Shown here in pieces: positions 11,335 to 22,527 of a DNA stretch of 64,000 nt (position 1 is its first letter; every line of letters begins with the position of its first letter). The position numbers and the translations under genes are program-made. This DNA is from Bryum argenteum (lineage: Eukaryota > Streptophyta > Bryopsida > Bryales > Bryaceae), in NCBI GenBank assembly GCA_037043015.1, contig CM073323.1, positions 18,051,758 to 18,115,757 on the forward strand, written 5' to 3'. Below the pieces are notes generated by a model that was given only the letters and a program-made list of their open reading frames with translations, was not told the DNA's origin and made no database searches.

Positions 11335-11443
11335 ATCAAGGCTCATGGACTCCCTGGTGGACGAAGTCATTGCTGAAGGCGAAGTTAACTTACCGGAAGA
11401 CATGCAGTCTCCTCAGCCTTCTGGGCCAGTCTGTGAAGCTTAG
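11267..11443 (+). CDS. Small ORF, 58 aa, hypothetical
   Basis: Starts MAATAFWRASSTDQSDPEPI, continues RLMDSLVDEVIAEGEVNLPE and stops at 11441-11443. The composition looks like a real acidic N-terminus and the upstream 195 bp is tandemly duplicated. A possible later exon begins after CCCTCTGCAG at about 11512 (GQGLGDVIHSHTPEQGLELL, then stop). No family recognised. It could be a gene or a gene fragment. Confidence 0.3.
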   Translation: MAATAFWRASSTDQSDPEPIVLQSRLMDSLVDEVIAEGEVNLPEDMQSPQPSGPVCEA

Positions 11444-12255
11444 TTTTACTCTATGACCCAAGGTCTGTTGCTCATTATGTGACCCTCAGTCTTCCAGTGC
11501 TCCCTCTGCAGGGCCAAGGGCTTGGCGATGTGATCCACTCTCATACCCCGGAACAGGGGCTTGAACTGCTTTAATCAAGGCTGCAAGGTGAACCGCATCA
11601 GATTCATGCGCAAGTGCACTTACCATGCGTGTGTCCATGGATACATCACAGGCATTAGAACCACAAGTTGAATTTTATACTCTTACAAAAACCATGTACT
11701 CTGGAGCATAACATGAGCCAAGTGTTATCATCACCCATGAGCTTCCATGCGCTATGGTCGAAGTACCCATAACCACCAACATAAGAAAATTCGCCCATTT
11801 GTAGCTGGTCTATTTATAGTGGGTAATTTTTTTTGGGTGGTAAGATACTTTTTAGGAAGGTTTGCAATTTTTTTATATTTTTTTGTAAAACACACGAATC
11901 AATACAAATTTTCAAACAGTAAAGTACTGCAGGACCCGTAATCAACATATAGGGTATGCAAAAACCACCTTAGCTCGTACAAATTTCCATTCATGATTCG
12001 ACCCAAAGCCACCAGCTTTTTGATTGTTTTGATTGGTCAGTTTGAATTGAGTGTTCTGACAATGCTAGTTTAGGCTAGGTGCGGTTATTGGGAGACCTAC
12101 ATGTTGATAGTGGGGGTGCTGGTGGTTTTAGGTACTTCTACCATACATCCATTCGAGATCAAATCTTCCTTCCTATATAAATTTTTTTTTTTTGATAGCT
12201 TCTGTCAAGGGAATTCTGGCAGCCACTTGTACACTCAAGAATGAAATCCCAGTCA
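11444..12255. other. Intergenic, nothing firm
   Basis: Apart from the possible second exon near 11512 there is no coding pattern, and no repeat was recognised. Confidence 0.35.
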
Positions 12256-12259
12256 TTAA

Positions 12260-12482
12260 CCCTTAAACGTCAGTCGGGAACCGTATGTACAGGGACGTAT
12301 TTTTCTCTGTGGAACACCAAAAAGGAACTAAAGTCTAGCAAGAGTTACACCTTCAGATTGAAAATTCTTCAACCAACATCTCTCATTTGGACGCATGTCA
12401 ATATCTTAACCTTGTCATGTTCAAATACGACAAATACCTGTAGAATACTGTGGCCACAGCGGCACCTTCTGGCGTTTAAGGG
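12260..12482. mobile_element. TTAA-flanked MITE, 223 bp
   Basis: Begins CCCTTAAACGTCAG and ends CTGGCGTTTAAGGG, flanked by TTAA at 12256-12259 and 12483-12486. Same family as 24197-24430. Ends and target fit the piggyBac superfamily. Confidence 0.85.
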
Positions 12483-12542
12483 TTAAGATATTTTTAGTTG
12501 CTACTGATACTGATACTTCTGTGTTCATAAGAAAATGATGTC

Positions 12543-12624
12543 TGCATGGTGCTCACCATCATAGTACACCCATGGTGGGGTGTTCTTGAATCTCAATGTA
12601 TGGGTACCTCAAAGCCTTAACAAA
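12543..12624 (+). mobile_element. SINE fragment
   Basis: Matches the middle of the 365-bp SINE family (GTGCTCACCATCATAGT through GGGTACCTCAAAGCCTT). Both ends are missing. Confidence 0.7.
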
Positions 12625-12811
12625 TTCATGTCATCAAGCCCTAAACAAATTCATGTCATCAAGTCATATCAGAAATTGGATGAATAGCCTATGTCATAGG
12701 ACGGTTCGTCAGAATTTGGCACATCATGTACCGTATGCAATCTTTACCACAAAACTAGACTTTGGATACTAAATCAACTAGACTTTGGATACTAAATCAA
12801 CTAGACCTTAA

Positions 12812-13071
12812 CCCCTAAAGGTCCAAGGAAGCGGAAATCGCTTTTTGGAACTTTCGCAGGGAGAAAATTCAGCCAACTTTGACCATTATAATCTCACAAT
12901 TGGAGAAAAATTAGCGGTTCAAATTTGACATTCGAGAAAAGGGTCAAGTTAACTTCAAGATCCTACGGTTGGATCTTCTAATCAATGCTTAGATTGAGTT
13001 TCTTTGCACGTGAAGTAGAAGAATGTTCTTTTTGACAATTTAAACAATTTTGTATCAAGGACCTTTAGGGG
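12812..13071. mobile_element. TTAA-flanked MITE, 260 bp
   Basis: Begins CCCCTAAAGGTCC and ends GGACCTTTAGGGG, flanked by TTAA at 12808-12811 and 13072-13075. It is the same length as its sister at 3036-3295 and resembles it along its length when inverted (shared blocks include ACTCAATCTAAG and GTGAGATTATAATGGTCAAA). Confidence 0.88.
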
Positions 13072-13315
13072 TTAAATATGTTATGAACCCTCAAAGTGTT
13101 GTATGCCTGAACTCCTATTTGTGTGCATAGACCTCATGGGAAAAACTCATATCTTGATGTCTTGTGCCAATCAGTGAGTGTTTTTTCTTGGATTGGTTTT
13201 GGATTGGTTTTAGATATAGTTTGTACATAGTAATGCGCAGTGCATTGCTAATGAATGCATGCATATATAAGAATTGCTTATGTAGGGCGCTCGAGTATGA
13301 GTGTTTCTACCATAA

Positions 13316-13655
13316 GGTAGAATGACCTTAAACCGCACGGCCCCGAGAAGCGCAGGGTAGACCGCCCCTGTAGTCGCCCATGGCGTGGACCTTTTTGCAC
13401 GGTTTTAGCTACATGCGTGAGCGCCACAAAGTACTCGTCTGCCGGATAAAAAGGAGAGTCTACTGATCACTTTAAGATCATGTACACTTTTGACTTCAAA
13501 AATTTGTAGTAAATTCAATTTTTGCTATTTTATTTTCGAAATTTTTGCATTCACTCCCCCTCCTGATTTCCCATCCAAGAAAAAATATAAACAATACACA
13601 CGAGGTCCACAACCATGATGAATCTCTTATTTGCATGGTTTAAGGTCATTCTACC
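13316..13655. mobile_element. MITE, 340 bp, TIR GGTAGAATGACCTTAAACC
   Basis: A 19-bp terminal inverted repeat starts at 13316 and returns inverted at 13637-13655. The flanks are TAA on the left and TTA on the right, which fits a PIF/Harbinger-type 3-bp target with one later change. No coding capacity. Confidence 0.65.
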
Positions 13656-13997
13656 TTAGTACATCCAAAATGGAGTAAAACCTGTAATAAAAGCAGTGCC
13701 ACAGGAACACAATGGTGAAACACTGATTAATACGTCATTTAGTCTTAAAAAAATTTAAAAATAACTTACTGTTATCTTCCCAAAACTTACTGTTTTATAC
13801 CATCAACAATTAAGTTCTGAAAATCAATTTAATTATTTAACACCAATAATTGACTGCATAACTGACCCTGCATATTGTTTTTATGTGTGCAAAGACATGA
13901 AAGTGTATGTACTATGGGAAAAAAACACTTACAAGTTGTGATATTACACCACAAGTTATAATTATTGTATACACAATCTAGTATTAATCCTTAAGTA

Positions 13998-14927
13998 TAC
14001 TTAAAACCCAAAATGGGTTTTTGCAATTTCAGGCAACCCATTTGAAGGGGCTAAATTTTAATATTTTGGCAAAGATTTTTACAAAATGCTCTTCATACCA
14101 CGAAGTGTATGTGGCAAAATCTGCAACCCTAAATTCCAATTAGGAAACCTTCATCGAGAAATTTTAGGTTTTAGGTCCAAAAGGGGTAGTTAAGGTTTAG
14201 ATTTTTTTTTCTTTTTTTCTTTTTGGGAAATATGTACATGACCAAACCACTACTCAAGTTTCGAAGTGACTCAAGTCAAAGAATTTACCACTTTTACAAG
14301 CGCAACCATCAAAAAGTATGACAATTTCTAGGTAAATAATCTTACAGTTTTTCTTTCTAAAATTGTCAAAATCTGAGATTCAAATAAATTTCCATTTTTT
14401 TCTTTCAAATTTCACAAACTCATCAAGGCACCTATTTATTGTTCAACATTAAAATTTAAAAAAAAAAAAAAAACAAAACAAAACTCTAACGTGGTGCATG
14501 TTTTTCTATTTCAATTTTTTAAGACCTTCTTCTAGACAACAATTTGCATGAAGGTCAAGGAAGCAAATGAGTCTCTAAAATTTTGCATGAGCATACCCAA
14601 CTTGATTACCCACATGGAAAAAAAATATGTCTAAATGTTTGGGGCAACAAACTTCAACTTGCCCTTGACACCATTTACACTATGTGTCCCATGTAATGAC
14701 CATAAAAACTTTTGCATCAACTTAAAATGTTATGATCTCACAAATGGAGAAGATCTAAGGAATGAAAATTTTATCAATAGCTCAAAAACAAGTAAGGTAC
14801 AAGATCCTGTGGTTGGAAGTTGAGAAATAGAGAAACAAATTGATACACATGGTCGGGAGTGCAAGGGACTTAAATAAGACAGTTTTGAGACTTCTTGCTC
14901 CCAAAAATTAGAAAATTGATTAATAGG

Positions 14928-14972
<45 letters not shown>

Positions 14973-15020
14973 GTCAACAAGCTCTTGATACATATCACCC
15001 TTCTTGCCTTCAATCATCCT
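13998..15020. repeat. Degenerate member of the ~0.9-kb TTAA element family
   Basis: Shares with 53407-55950, 59098-60006, 50624 and 63552 the order: a block around GATTTTTACAAAATGCTCTT, GTGTATGTGGCAAAATCTGC, then CTCTAAAATTTTGCATGAGC, then TTATGATCTCACAAATGG. Ends are too worn to place exactly. A run of 31 A lies at 14938-14968. Confidence 0.6.
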
Positions 15021-15024
15021 TTAA

Positions 15025-15790
15025 CCTCTAAATGTGCAAAGTGTAGAAATATGACGTTTTGAATGGAATGCAACAATTTTGAAGAGCCAGAACTTCTTCA
15101 TCCAAGGTCTATTTTGGATGAAACCACTTGGATTAGGTCCAAAATCAAGTCAATTTGTGTTGTAAAAATTGAAAATCCACAAAATAAAGTAAGAATTAAT
15201 GGCATGGATTTTAGTGAATACAACTTTTGTTTCAGGGTTTCTAAGCATGGGGCATGTTTTACCATTGCAAGCCAATTCTATGATATCTCAAAATATTTTT
15301 TCATGATCATGACCTTACTTGGAAGTTTCTTGATCCATATCTTTTGCTATTGAATCTGCAATGGTGTTTCGTCAATGAAAAAAGTGAAAAGTGGATGAAA
15401 TTTTAGGAGTTATAATCCCTTCATCCAGCGTTGAATTTCAACTTCATTTATTGGGATAATTTCCAATTAGATTCTGGTTTTAGTGATAAAAACCTTGACA
15501 AGATTGAGAATGTTCTGAATATAAGCATGAACTTAAGTGCAAGGGGTCTAGTTTTGGACAAATTTTCCTTTGTAAAATTTTTGCCAATTTTCACCATTGC
15601 AAGGCTGTTTTATGAGCCTAGAAAATTTTTTGATCATTTTTTTCAGCCAAAAGTGCTATTGAGATGAAGGTCAACAACTTTGTAGTCAATGATTTTATTA
15701 TTGCAATTAGTTTGATGATAGAAATATCACTCTAAAGTGGAAATGATTAAATTTTGATGTTTGCTTTCAATACTAATGTGTTATGATTTG
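15025..15790 (-). repeat. Degenerate member of the larger TTAA element family (inverted)
   Basis: Inverted relative of the elements at 53614-54594 and 54603-55206, with CAGAACTTCTTCATCCAAGG, GGGGCATGTTTTACCATTGC and TTATGATTTGTGAG in the matching order. It begins at a TTAA (15021-15024). The far end is worn. Confidence 0.6.
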
Positions 15791-16134
15791 TGAGTAGTTT
15801 TGTTCTTTTACCTCAGTCTTTGTCATGTGGCCATCGCGGTAAAGACATTAGGAACAGACGCTGTATTCACGTCAATCTTCAATTTGAAGATTGGAGTTCT
15901 TATTTTTATATATATAATGATTTCCCGAGCCATATTGTTCAATTCAAACTTGCCAGATACAGATTTTGAGGGGCTCCTAAATGAAAAGCCTTGAATTCCC
16001 ATAAAAGATTTCCCTTGGCTCCATGACCGTGTCATTGGCTTCATATAAGCACGAAATTTACACGCTCTCTCAAGTGTAATTCAACATTTACCAAACATTT
16101 ACCAACATTTTTTTTTGTTATTGGAGGTATATTA
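15791..16134. other. Intergenic, nothing recognised
   Basis: AT-rich, no gene or repeat assigned. Confidence 0.35.
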
Positions 16135-18056
16135 GAGAAATCCGTTAAGTAGTTGGTCTCCAGTCCGTCGTTTCGTGCCTTGCTTTCAGTTATCCGCTAA
16201 GTAGAACATATCGGGGATCAAATGCACCAAACTAGGGACCACATGTAAACTAGGAACCTTCACACACATATGAACACCAATCGTGCTCTTTCGGTCTTCC
16301 GCGCATCACGTTGTGCACTGCCAGGCACCAAGTTGAACTACGGACCAAATTCAGAAAACCATCAAAATCATGCATTTTTGAGTTTAGTCCCCATTTTGAT
16401 CTTGGAGTAAAAATTTGGTGCTTAGTTCGGTGTTTGGTCCCCAAGTCCAACCAAAACTGGGTGTTTTGGTCCCTAGTCCGTCATACTTAGTGGATTTCTC
16501 TATTACCGGCTATTATTATTTTGGATTGCTTTTGAGGGCATACGAAGAATTTTTCCTTTGAAATAACTGCCTTTTAGAGGGTATCAGAATACGGTAGTGT
16601 ACATTCTTTACAGGGCACTGTACATGTACCATTTGGTCAGTATATATCTGCTCAATTGCAGTTTGACCCATGTCGTCACACGGGCACTTTTGAAATGACC
16701 CCTTGAATGATGCATGTACTGTTGACAAATTCCTCGTTGGAGGGGACTTTTTTGAAAATATTGAAAATTCATTGTGAACTCAAAAGTGATTGGATTTGGA
16801 AATCGTAAAGTGTGGGTGAAATTATATCGAAATGTACTGCAATATTATGATAATATATCAAATCCTTATTTTGAAATATACTTTCATTCAACATATTATG
16901 ATTACCTGACTTTATACACCACCTACCATTGACTACTTGGTCTAACCTTTTGCTTCAAGCTCCTTTCAAATTTACAATTGAAATGTACGTTGTAACTGAA
17001 GCAAAAGGTTAGACCAAGTAGTCAATGGTAGATGGTGTATAAAGTCAGGTAATCATAATATGTTGAATGAAAGTATATCTCAAAAAAGGAATTGATACGT
17101 TATCATAATAGTGTAGTACATTTCGATATAATTTCACCCACACTTTACGATTTCTCAAATCCAATCATTTTTGAGTTCACAATGAATTTTCAATGTTTTT
17201 AAAAAACTCCCCTCCAACGAGGAATTTGTCGACATTCAGTGCCCGACTGAACATGCATCATCCCATCCAAAGGGGTCATTTTCAAAAGTGCCCGTGTGAC
17301 GACATGGGTCAAATAACAGTTGAGCAGATACTGACCAAATGAGTACATGTACAGTGCCTGCAGAATGTACACTACCGTATTCTGATACCCTCTGAAAGGC
17401 AGTTATTTCAGAGGAAAAATTCCACTGGCTTCGTCCACTGGCTTTTTGTAAGATTCAGCCGCTCTTTCGACCGGAGCGGAGAAGGCGACACCAAGTGCCG
17501 AAGCCCGAGCAGGCTCTTATTGCGTAGCAAGATGAAAGCAAAACTGGGATTGAGAGAACAGGTATTTTCAAATTCTTCGTATGCCCTCAAAAGTGATCCA
17601 AAATAATAGCCGGTAATAGAGAAATCCACTAGGGACCAAAACACCCATTTTTGGTCGAACTGGGGATTAGACTTTGAATTGGGCACCAAACTTTTACTCT
17701 GAGATCGAACTCGGGACTAAACTCAAATATGCATGATTTTTATGGTTTTCTGAGTTTGGTCCCTAGTTCAACTTGGTGACCAGTCCGTAACGTGATGCGC
17801 GGAAGACGACCGAAGGAGCACGATTGTTGTTCATCACAGAAGACCGAAGGAGCACGATTGTTGTTCATCACGGAAGACCGAAGGAGCACGATTGTTGTTC
17901 ATCTGTGTGTGAAGGTCCCTAGTTTACATCTGGTCCCGAGTTTGGTGCATTTGGTTCCCAGTCCGTTCTACTTAGCGGATGATTGAAAACAAGGCACAAA
18001 ACGACGGATGGGGGACCAACCGGAGTCCAAACTGGAGACTACTTAGCAGATTCCTC
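16135..18056. mobile_element. Giant foldback element, ~1.9 kb, arms ~0.8-1.0 kb
   Basis: The left arm (16135-16956) is repeated in inverted order in the right arm (16997-18056), with only about 40 bp between them. For example, TTGACTACTTGGTCTAACCT lies close left of the centre and its complement close right. The outer part of each arm is itself a TIR unit bounded by GAGAAATCC and GGATTTCTC, at 16135-16500 and 17619-18056. The right arm carries an extra insert of about 150 bp at 17421-17572 and a 33-bp unit triplicated at 17810-17903. A transcript across it would form a very long double-stranded RNA hairpin. No coding capacity is seen. Confidence 0.88.
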
Positions 18057-18230
18057 ATAATATTGAAGTACACCAACATACCATGAATAGTTTATAGTAA
18101 AAATAAATCACATACTACACCCTGTAGGGACAGTAATCATTATGTAGTAATTGCTAAAATTTCAAAGAAATTATTAAAAAATGCCCAATTCTTTGTATGG
18201 TGGCAAACATGGAAAGTAATCAAAACCTTA

Positions 18231-18652
18231 GAGCATGCCCAACCTTGTACTTCACAACAGGCTGCTTGGTTTGCATGAAAAGCTTGCGGGCGCTTCGTGG
18301 CCGGGCGTGGCAACCTCACCCAGGCTAAGACACAAGGCATAGGAAAGGCCACTTGCCAATCAAATTTGCTGACAAGCCGATTATAATAAAATAAAATAAA
18401 AATTGTCAATAAAGTTTCTGCCATGTGGCTTCCTTCCATTAGTTAATGTGGGCACTAAAATGTGAGTGAAGGGACGGGATAATTTGGAGTTATGGTGTCC
18501 TAAACTTTAGGAGACATCAACCCTCTTAACCGGGTTATAGGGATAGTGTATAGGCTAGGGTTGTTCACACTAGGGATAGTGTGTGGGCTGGGGTTGCTCA
18601 CACTCCGAACAAGGCTCCACTCTCTAGCCCACAATGCAGGTTGGGCATGCTC
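18231..18652. mobile_element. Tourist-like MITE, 422 bp, TTA duplication
   Basis: Begins GAGCATGCCCAACCT and ends AGGTTGGGCATGCTC, flanked by TTA at 18228-18230 and 18653-18655. A 35-bp internal tandem pair (gggatagtgtataggctagg and gggatagtgtgtgggctggg) lies at about 18540-18605. Confidence 0.8.
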
Positions 18653-18655
18653 TTA

Positions 18656-19060
18656 AGTTGATAAACCTTATGAAAACATATCGTAAGTTGATAGCAACTT
18701 ACAGATGTTTTACATGAAGGGTCAAGTTGTGCAAATGATGGAGAACATATACCCCTTTCATGTGATTGGTAGATTTCTTGAAGATCAAAGAATGAACCAA
18801 TGACAGGAGCCCTCCTTTGGTTCCGTGTATGGCTTGACACTCTTGTAAAGATTCCTTTTACCAAATGATTTTGATCTCAAGAAAGCCATTTCAACACGTT
18901 TTAAGGTAGAAAATACCTTGTACAAAACTTTCAATGTTTGAGAAATCATTTTTCAAGCTTTTAGGAATCTATTCTTAAATTTTATTACCTGCTACCAACC
19001 TATGGTAAGTGCTCTATGAGTCTAGAAACATTGTAATGACTCTTAACGGGGACAAAAATT
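18656..19060. other. Intergenic, nothing recognised
   Basis: No coding-like exon or repeat that I can place. Confidence 0.35.
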
Positions 19061-19362
19061 TACCAGGAAGAAAAAGAAGAAGAGAAAAATTAACCTATTT
19101 AGAGGTTGGCGTGAATAGAGTGTTCATTTGACCTATTCTCAGATGTGTGCCTTGAGGTCATCACACCAATGGCAAGACTACTAACCCCTCTCGGGGTGAA
19201 CACTATGCTAATTCTTACCTACTCTCGGGGTGAACACTATGCTAGTTCCTACCTAGCCACTAGTGCCTTAGAGATACCTCACATGGTACCCTCTAAAAGG
19301 GCTTTGAAGTATCCACACAACGAGGTCCAAGAACCCCTCCCCCAACATAGTTCGATGGAGTA

Positions 19363-19727
19363 AGGCACCACAAGCCTTGGCTTGGTGGTTAGGGCTCATG
19401 GCCCCCAATAAGGAGGTCGTGGGTTTTATTCCCCATGCTGGCATGATGCTCACCACTATAGTCCACACAACTATTGTGGGTAGTCCTTGGACCTTGTTGT
19501 ATAGGTACCTCAAGGCCCTTCGGGGGGGATACTATAACAAGTATCATCAAGGCACTAGTAACTAGCTAAAAACTAGTGTAGTTATAGTGTTCACCCTCGA
19601 GAGGGGGAAGTGGTATTGTTCCAATTTCCCCTTGTCTGGTGGCCAGCCGGATATTAGCATTACGAACGAACACTTCATTTACGCCGGCCCCTTAGAAAGG
19701 GATTGGAGTTTCTATCTATCCATCTAT
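19363..19727 (+). mobile_element. tRNA-headed SINE, 365 bp, nested, 10-bp target duplication
   Basis: Begins AGGCACCACAAGCCTTGG and ends in TCTATCTATCCATCTAT. CGATGGAGTA is duplicated at 19353-19362 and 19728-19737. Removing it restores the body of the older SINE (atagttcgatggagta joined to tggtggtgggcac). Full length, same size as the copy at 4478-4842. Confidence 0.92.
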
Positions 19728-19764
19728 CGATGGAGTATGGTGGTGGGCACTATGCTAGTGTCGA

Positions 19765-20068
19765 CAGGATATCCCCACGCTGGTACTTACCAACATGTCT
19801 GTTCCCCATACTCCCTGCCCGGCCAAAAAACATCCATTATTATTTTTTTTCATTTTTTGAGGCTTCCAACCACTTTTTTTGAAATTTTGAGTTTGGAAAT
19901 GGGATCTAAGACCCCACTTACCCTAGTAGCACTCCTTTGTGGCGTACTGGGTGACATCTACCATTCAGAAATAGGGGGCAAATTTACCCCCAAATTCTTA
20001 TTTGGCCGGGCAGGGTTGTGGGGCAGGAAGGCAAGCAAGCTGGTAAGTACCAGCGTGGGGATGTCCTG
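19765..20068. mobile_element. TIR DNA element, 304 bp, nested in a SINE
   Basis: Inverted termini of about 28 bp start CAGGATATCCCCACGCTGG at the left and end with the complement at 20068. A second inverted pair, CTGCCCGGCCAAA/TTTGGCCGGGCAG, lies inside. It separates the head of the older SINE from its body. The target duplication could not be settled, so the superfamily is open. Confidence 0.8.
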
Positions 20069-20131
20069 CCTGGGGAATAGAACCCACGACCTGCATAAAC
20101 CCTAACTACCAAACAAGGCTTGTGGCACCGA

Positions 20132-20397
20132 TTTACCGGGAACGTTATAATTTGCAAACAGTAGGGCCAGGGCCAGGGGAATGTGAGACTCCACGTCAGT
20201 TCGCGCCGCCGGTCACGGGTCTGCCCCGACCCCGCCCCACCCCCGCCCGGCCCGGCGCAGGGGGCGCCCGTGCCCTTCCCTGCCTCTTCAGCAGGGAATG
20301 AAACCTGGCGAGCCTCGCGGACCATGGTTCCGATCCCAGCAAAGCCCACAATCCCCTGTTTAAATCCTGCGCTCGTGGAGCGGTCGTCAAGAATCCG
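20132..20397 (+). promoter_or_regulatory. GC-rich promoter/5' leader of the sterol desaturase gene
   Basis: A sharp GC-rich island against an AT-rich background, with CCCCGCCCCACCCCCGCCCG near 20230 and a CACGTCA (bZIP/ABRE-like core) near 20192. There is no clear TATA box, which fits a housekeeping promoter. It begins right after the SINE head, so insertions have come within about 270 bp of the start codon. Confidence 0.5.
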
Positions 20398-21692
20398 ATG
20401 GCGATGGCGCCCTCTTTGCGGGTCGCCACTGTTTGCACTCTGTGGGTCCTGGCAGCCGTACTCTTGTTCAATCTTCCTTCGTTGTGCATGTCTGCGGATG
20501 TCGAGGTTGTGAATGCTTCCTCTCGCGGCCTCTCTGCATCGACCTTGGCTGATACCGATTCCGTTCTTCTCAAAGGCAGTCCCGAGTATTTGCAGCTATT
20601 TCTGGAGGAGACGAAGTGGTATAACGACTTGGTGTTGGGCTTCTGGTTGCCTGACTCTGTCCGTGATGCCATTCCGCACAACCTTCAGACATGGTTGCGC
20701 AACTACGTCGCCGGTTGCCTTTTGTACTTCCTCTCTGGCGGTCTCTGGTCTCTTTATGTTTATACCTGGAAGGGCGATGTTTTCTTCCCTACTGGTGAGG
20801 ATTGAGCACTGTTCAATTGCAAGCTGTCAACATCAGGAAAGAATTGACTTCTGTAGAAATTTCATACCCCGACCCTTAGATCTCTCTATCGAGTTTTCAA
20901 TGCAGACATTATGTTCTTTTGAGTGCCGGAGATGATCGATCGTTTCTACATGATTTCCGGAGCTCAAAGAGTCTTGGTTGCAGGGGGTATGCCTGAGAAG
21001 GAAGCGATGTTGCTACAGATCTGGGTGAGCATGAAGGCTATGCCAATATATACAGGACTACCGGCTGTTTCGGAGTATATGATTGAAAATGGCTGGACGA
21101 AGGCATTTCCACGCATTGACAATGTTGGATGGCCGACTTATGTCTGCTTAGTGATCACGTACTTGGCGTTGGTGGAGTTTGGAATCTACTGGATGCACAG
21201 GTCGCTTCACGACATCAAACCATTGTACAAATGGCTTCATGCAACACATCATATTTACAACAAGCAGAACACGCTCTCACCTTTTGCAGGTACATCTCTT
21301 AACTTCTTCACTTTGTAGCATTTACTTTTCCTCATGTTCTGATTTTCGACATTGTGACATTCTTTCGATTGGCATTGCTCAATGCAGGTCTGGCCTTCCA
21401 CCCGATTGACGGAATCTTACAAGCATGTCCACATGTGATTGTGCTGTTTATACAGCCGATGCACTTCTTCACTCACGAGGTGCTGATCTTCCTCGAGGCA
21501 ATCTGGACAACCAACATTCACGATTGTATTGATGGCAATGTGTGGGGTATCATGGGAGCTGGTTTCCATACGATTCATCATACCACGTACAAACACAACT
21601 ATGGTCACTACACCGTGTTCTTTGATTGGCTTTTTGGGACTTTGCGTGATCCTTATGAACGGAAGGTAACTGCTAAAGCGAAGGCTTCGTAA
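20398..21692 (+). CDS. STE1: Delta7-sterol C5(6)-desaturase (STE1/DWF7/ERG3 type)
   Basis: ER-membrane di-iron enzyme that introduces the C5-6 double bond in delta7-sterols, a late step of phytosterol synthesis. Exons 20398-20794, 20984-21289 and 21388-21692 join in frame to 335 aa. All three histidine boxes are intact: HRSLH (204-208), HATHH (218-222) and HTIHH (295-299). Other family hallmarks are [40 protein letters not shown] and YKHNYGHYT. Plant relatives are about 280 aa. This one has roughly 50 extra N-terminal residues with a hydrophobic stretch ([17 protein letters not shown]) that looks like a signal or anchor segment. The first ATG is followed by another two codons later, so M1 or M3 is possible. 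The first exon-exon junction ([12 protein letters not shown]) is inferred from frame and homology. Confidence 0.95.
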
Positions 21693-22244
21693 GTAAGACC
21701 TTCTCTGGATTGAAATTGCCTCAATTGAAATCCCTAAATTGTATTCTCCCAATTCTTCTATCATATTACAAAGCCCTTGAGTGGTCGTTTCGTTAAGTAA
21801 TCTGCTGCTAAGCTTTTGATTGCTGCAAAGAGGACTGCGACTAGTTCTTGATTTTGTCTTGAGTATCGGATATGGAGCATATTTTATCTCCATATCTTTG
21901 CAGTAGCTCTGGGGTCCTCGAAAATAGTATGGAGGTTTACTAACCTTACAGTGAGCCATATCCTTCCTGTGAGCAGTTGTTGCTTCTTATTTAGCGATTC
22001 TACGTTTTTGTGTGTATCATGCACGCGGTCATTGTGTGTATCATCGTATGCTTGTAAACAAAACGATGATGCGAGCACTGGACCCGTCGACGAGGCTGAG
22101 GTTAACGCTCTGCCGGATCAGATCCTGTTCCAGGCTTTCGATTCGTTGGCCCTGGCCCATTCGGCTGCTTCGGATGCGGTCAGGGACCTGCCGAATGACT
22201 TGCATGCGGTCAGGGACCTGTCAGTCTCCTGCAGACCTCTCCGC
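21693..22244 (+). other. 3' flank of STE1 with a coding-looking stretch
   Basis: Probable 3' untranslated region to about 21900. From 22065 to 22230 a GC-richer stretch reads DEAEVNALPDQILFQAFDSL and ALAHSAASDAVRDLPND, with a short direct repeat (gcggtcagggacctg twice). It may be a lost gene fragment. No family recognised. Confidence 0.3.
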
Positions 22245-22527
22245 CCAGTCAGCCTTTGGGGCTTTTTTTCCAACAGAATCTGCTCTGTAGTATCTCTCTT
22301 TGTACACAACGAACTAGTCACCTCCTTACAATGCATTTAGGACATTTCAAATCTGCAATTTGTATGCAATTTGTATGAGTGATTTTGTGGTTTGAAAGAA
22401 TTGTGGTAGGTAGGGGTTGCAGTTGTACATAACCTTGTAGGAGGTTGCAGGTTCATCATTGATTGGTCCATTCATGATGCAAAAAGTGCACTATTCATGA
22501 TGCCAGATGCTGTGATCCAAGGGTTAA
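22245..22527 (+). repeat. Segment shared with 55225-55535
   Basis: About 280 bp that aligns along its length with 55225-55535 (TTCCAACAGAATCT, GTATGA.TGATTTTGTG, TACATAACCTTGTAGGAGGT, GTGCACTATTCATGATGC, GATGCTGTGATCCAA). No terminal repeats are visible here, unlike the copy inside the TTAA nest. Confidence 0.75.

Larger units (their letters stand above)
19061..20131 (-). mobile_element. SINE (subfamily 2), split by two later insertions
   Basis: Minus-strand SINE whose 3' tail lies at about 19061-19140 and whose tRNA-like head lies at about 20069-20131 (ccaaacaaggcttgtggcacc). It is interrupted by a plus-strand SINE (19363-19727) and by a TIR element (19765-20068). Its tail differs from the 365-bp subfamily and matches the copy at 57046 and the fragment at 43170. 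Confidence 0.8.

Noticed and set aside
20196-20681. 161-codon minus-strand ORF over the start of the sterol desaturase
   Set aside because: It overlaps the GC-rich promoter and exon 1 of a well-supported gene and has no family features.
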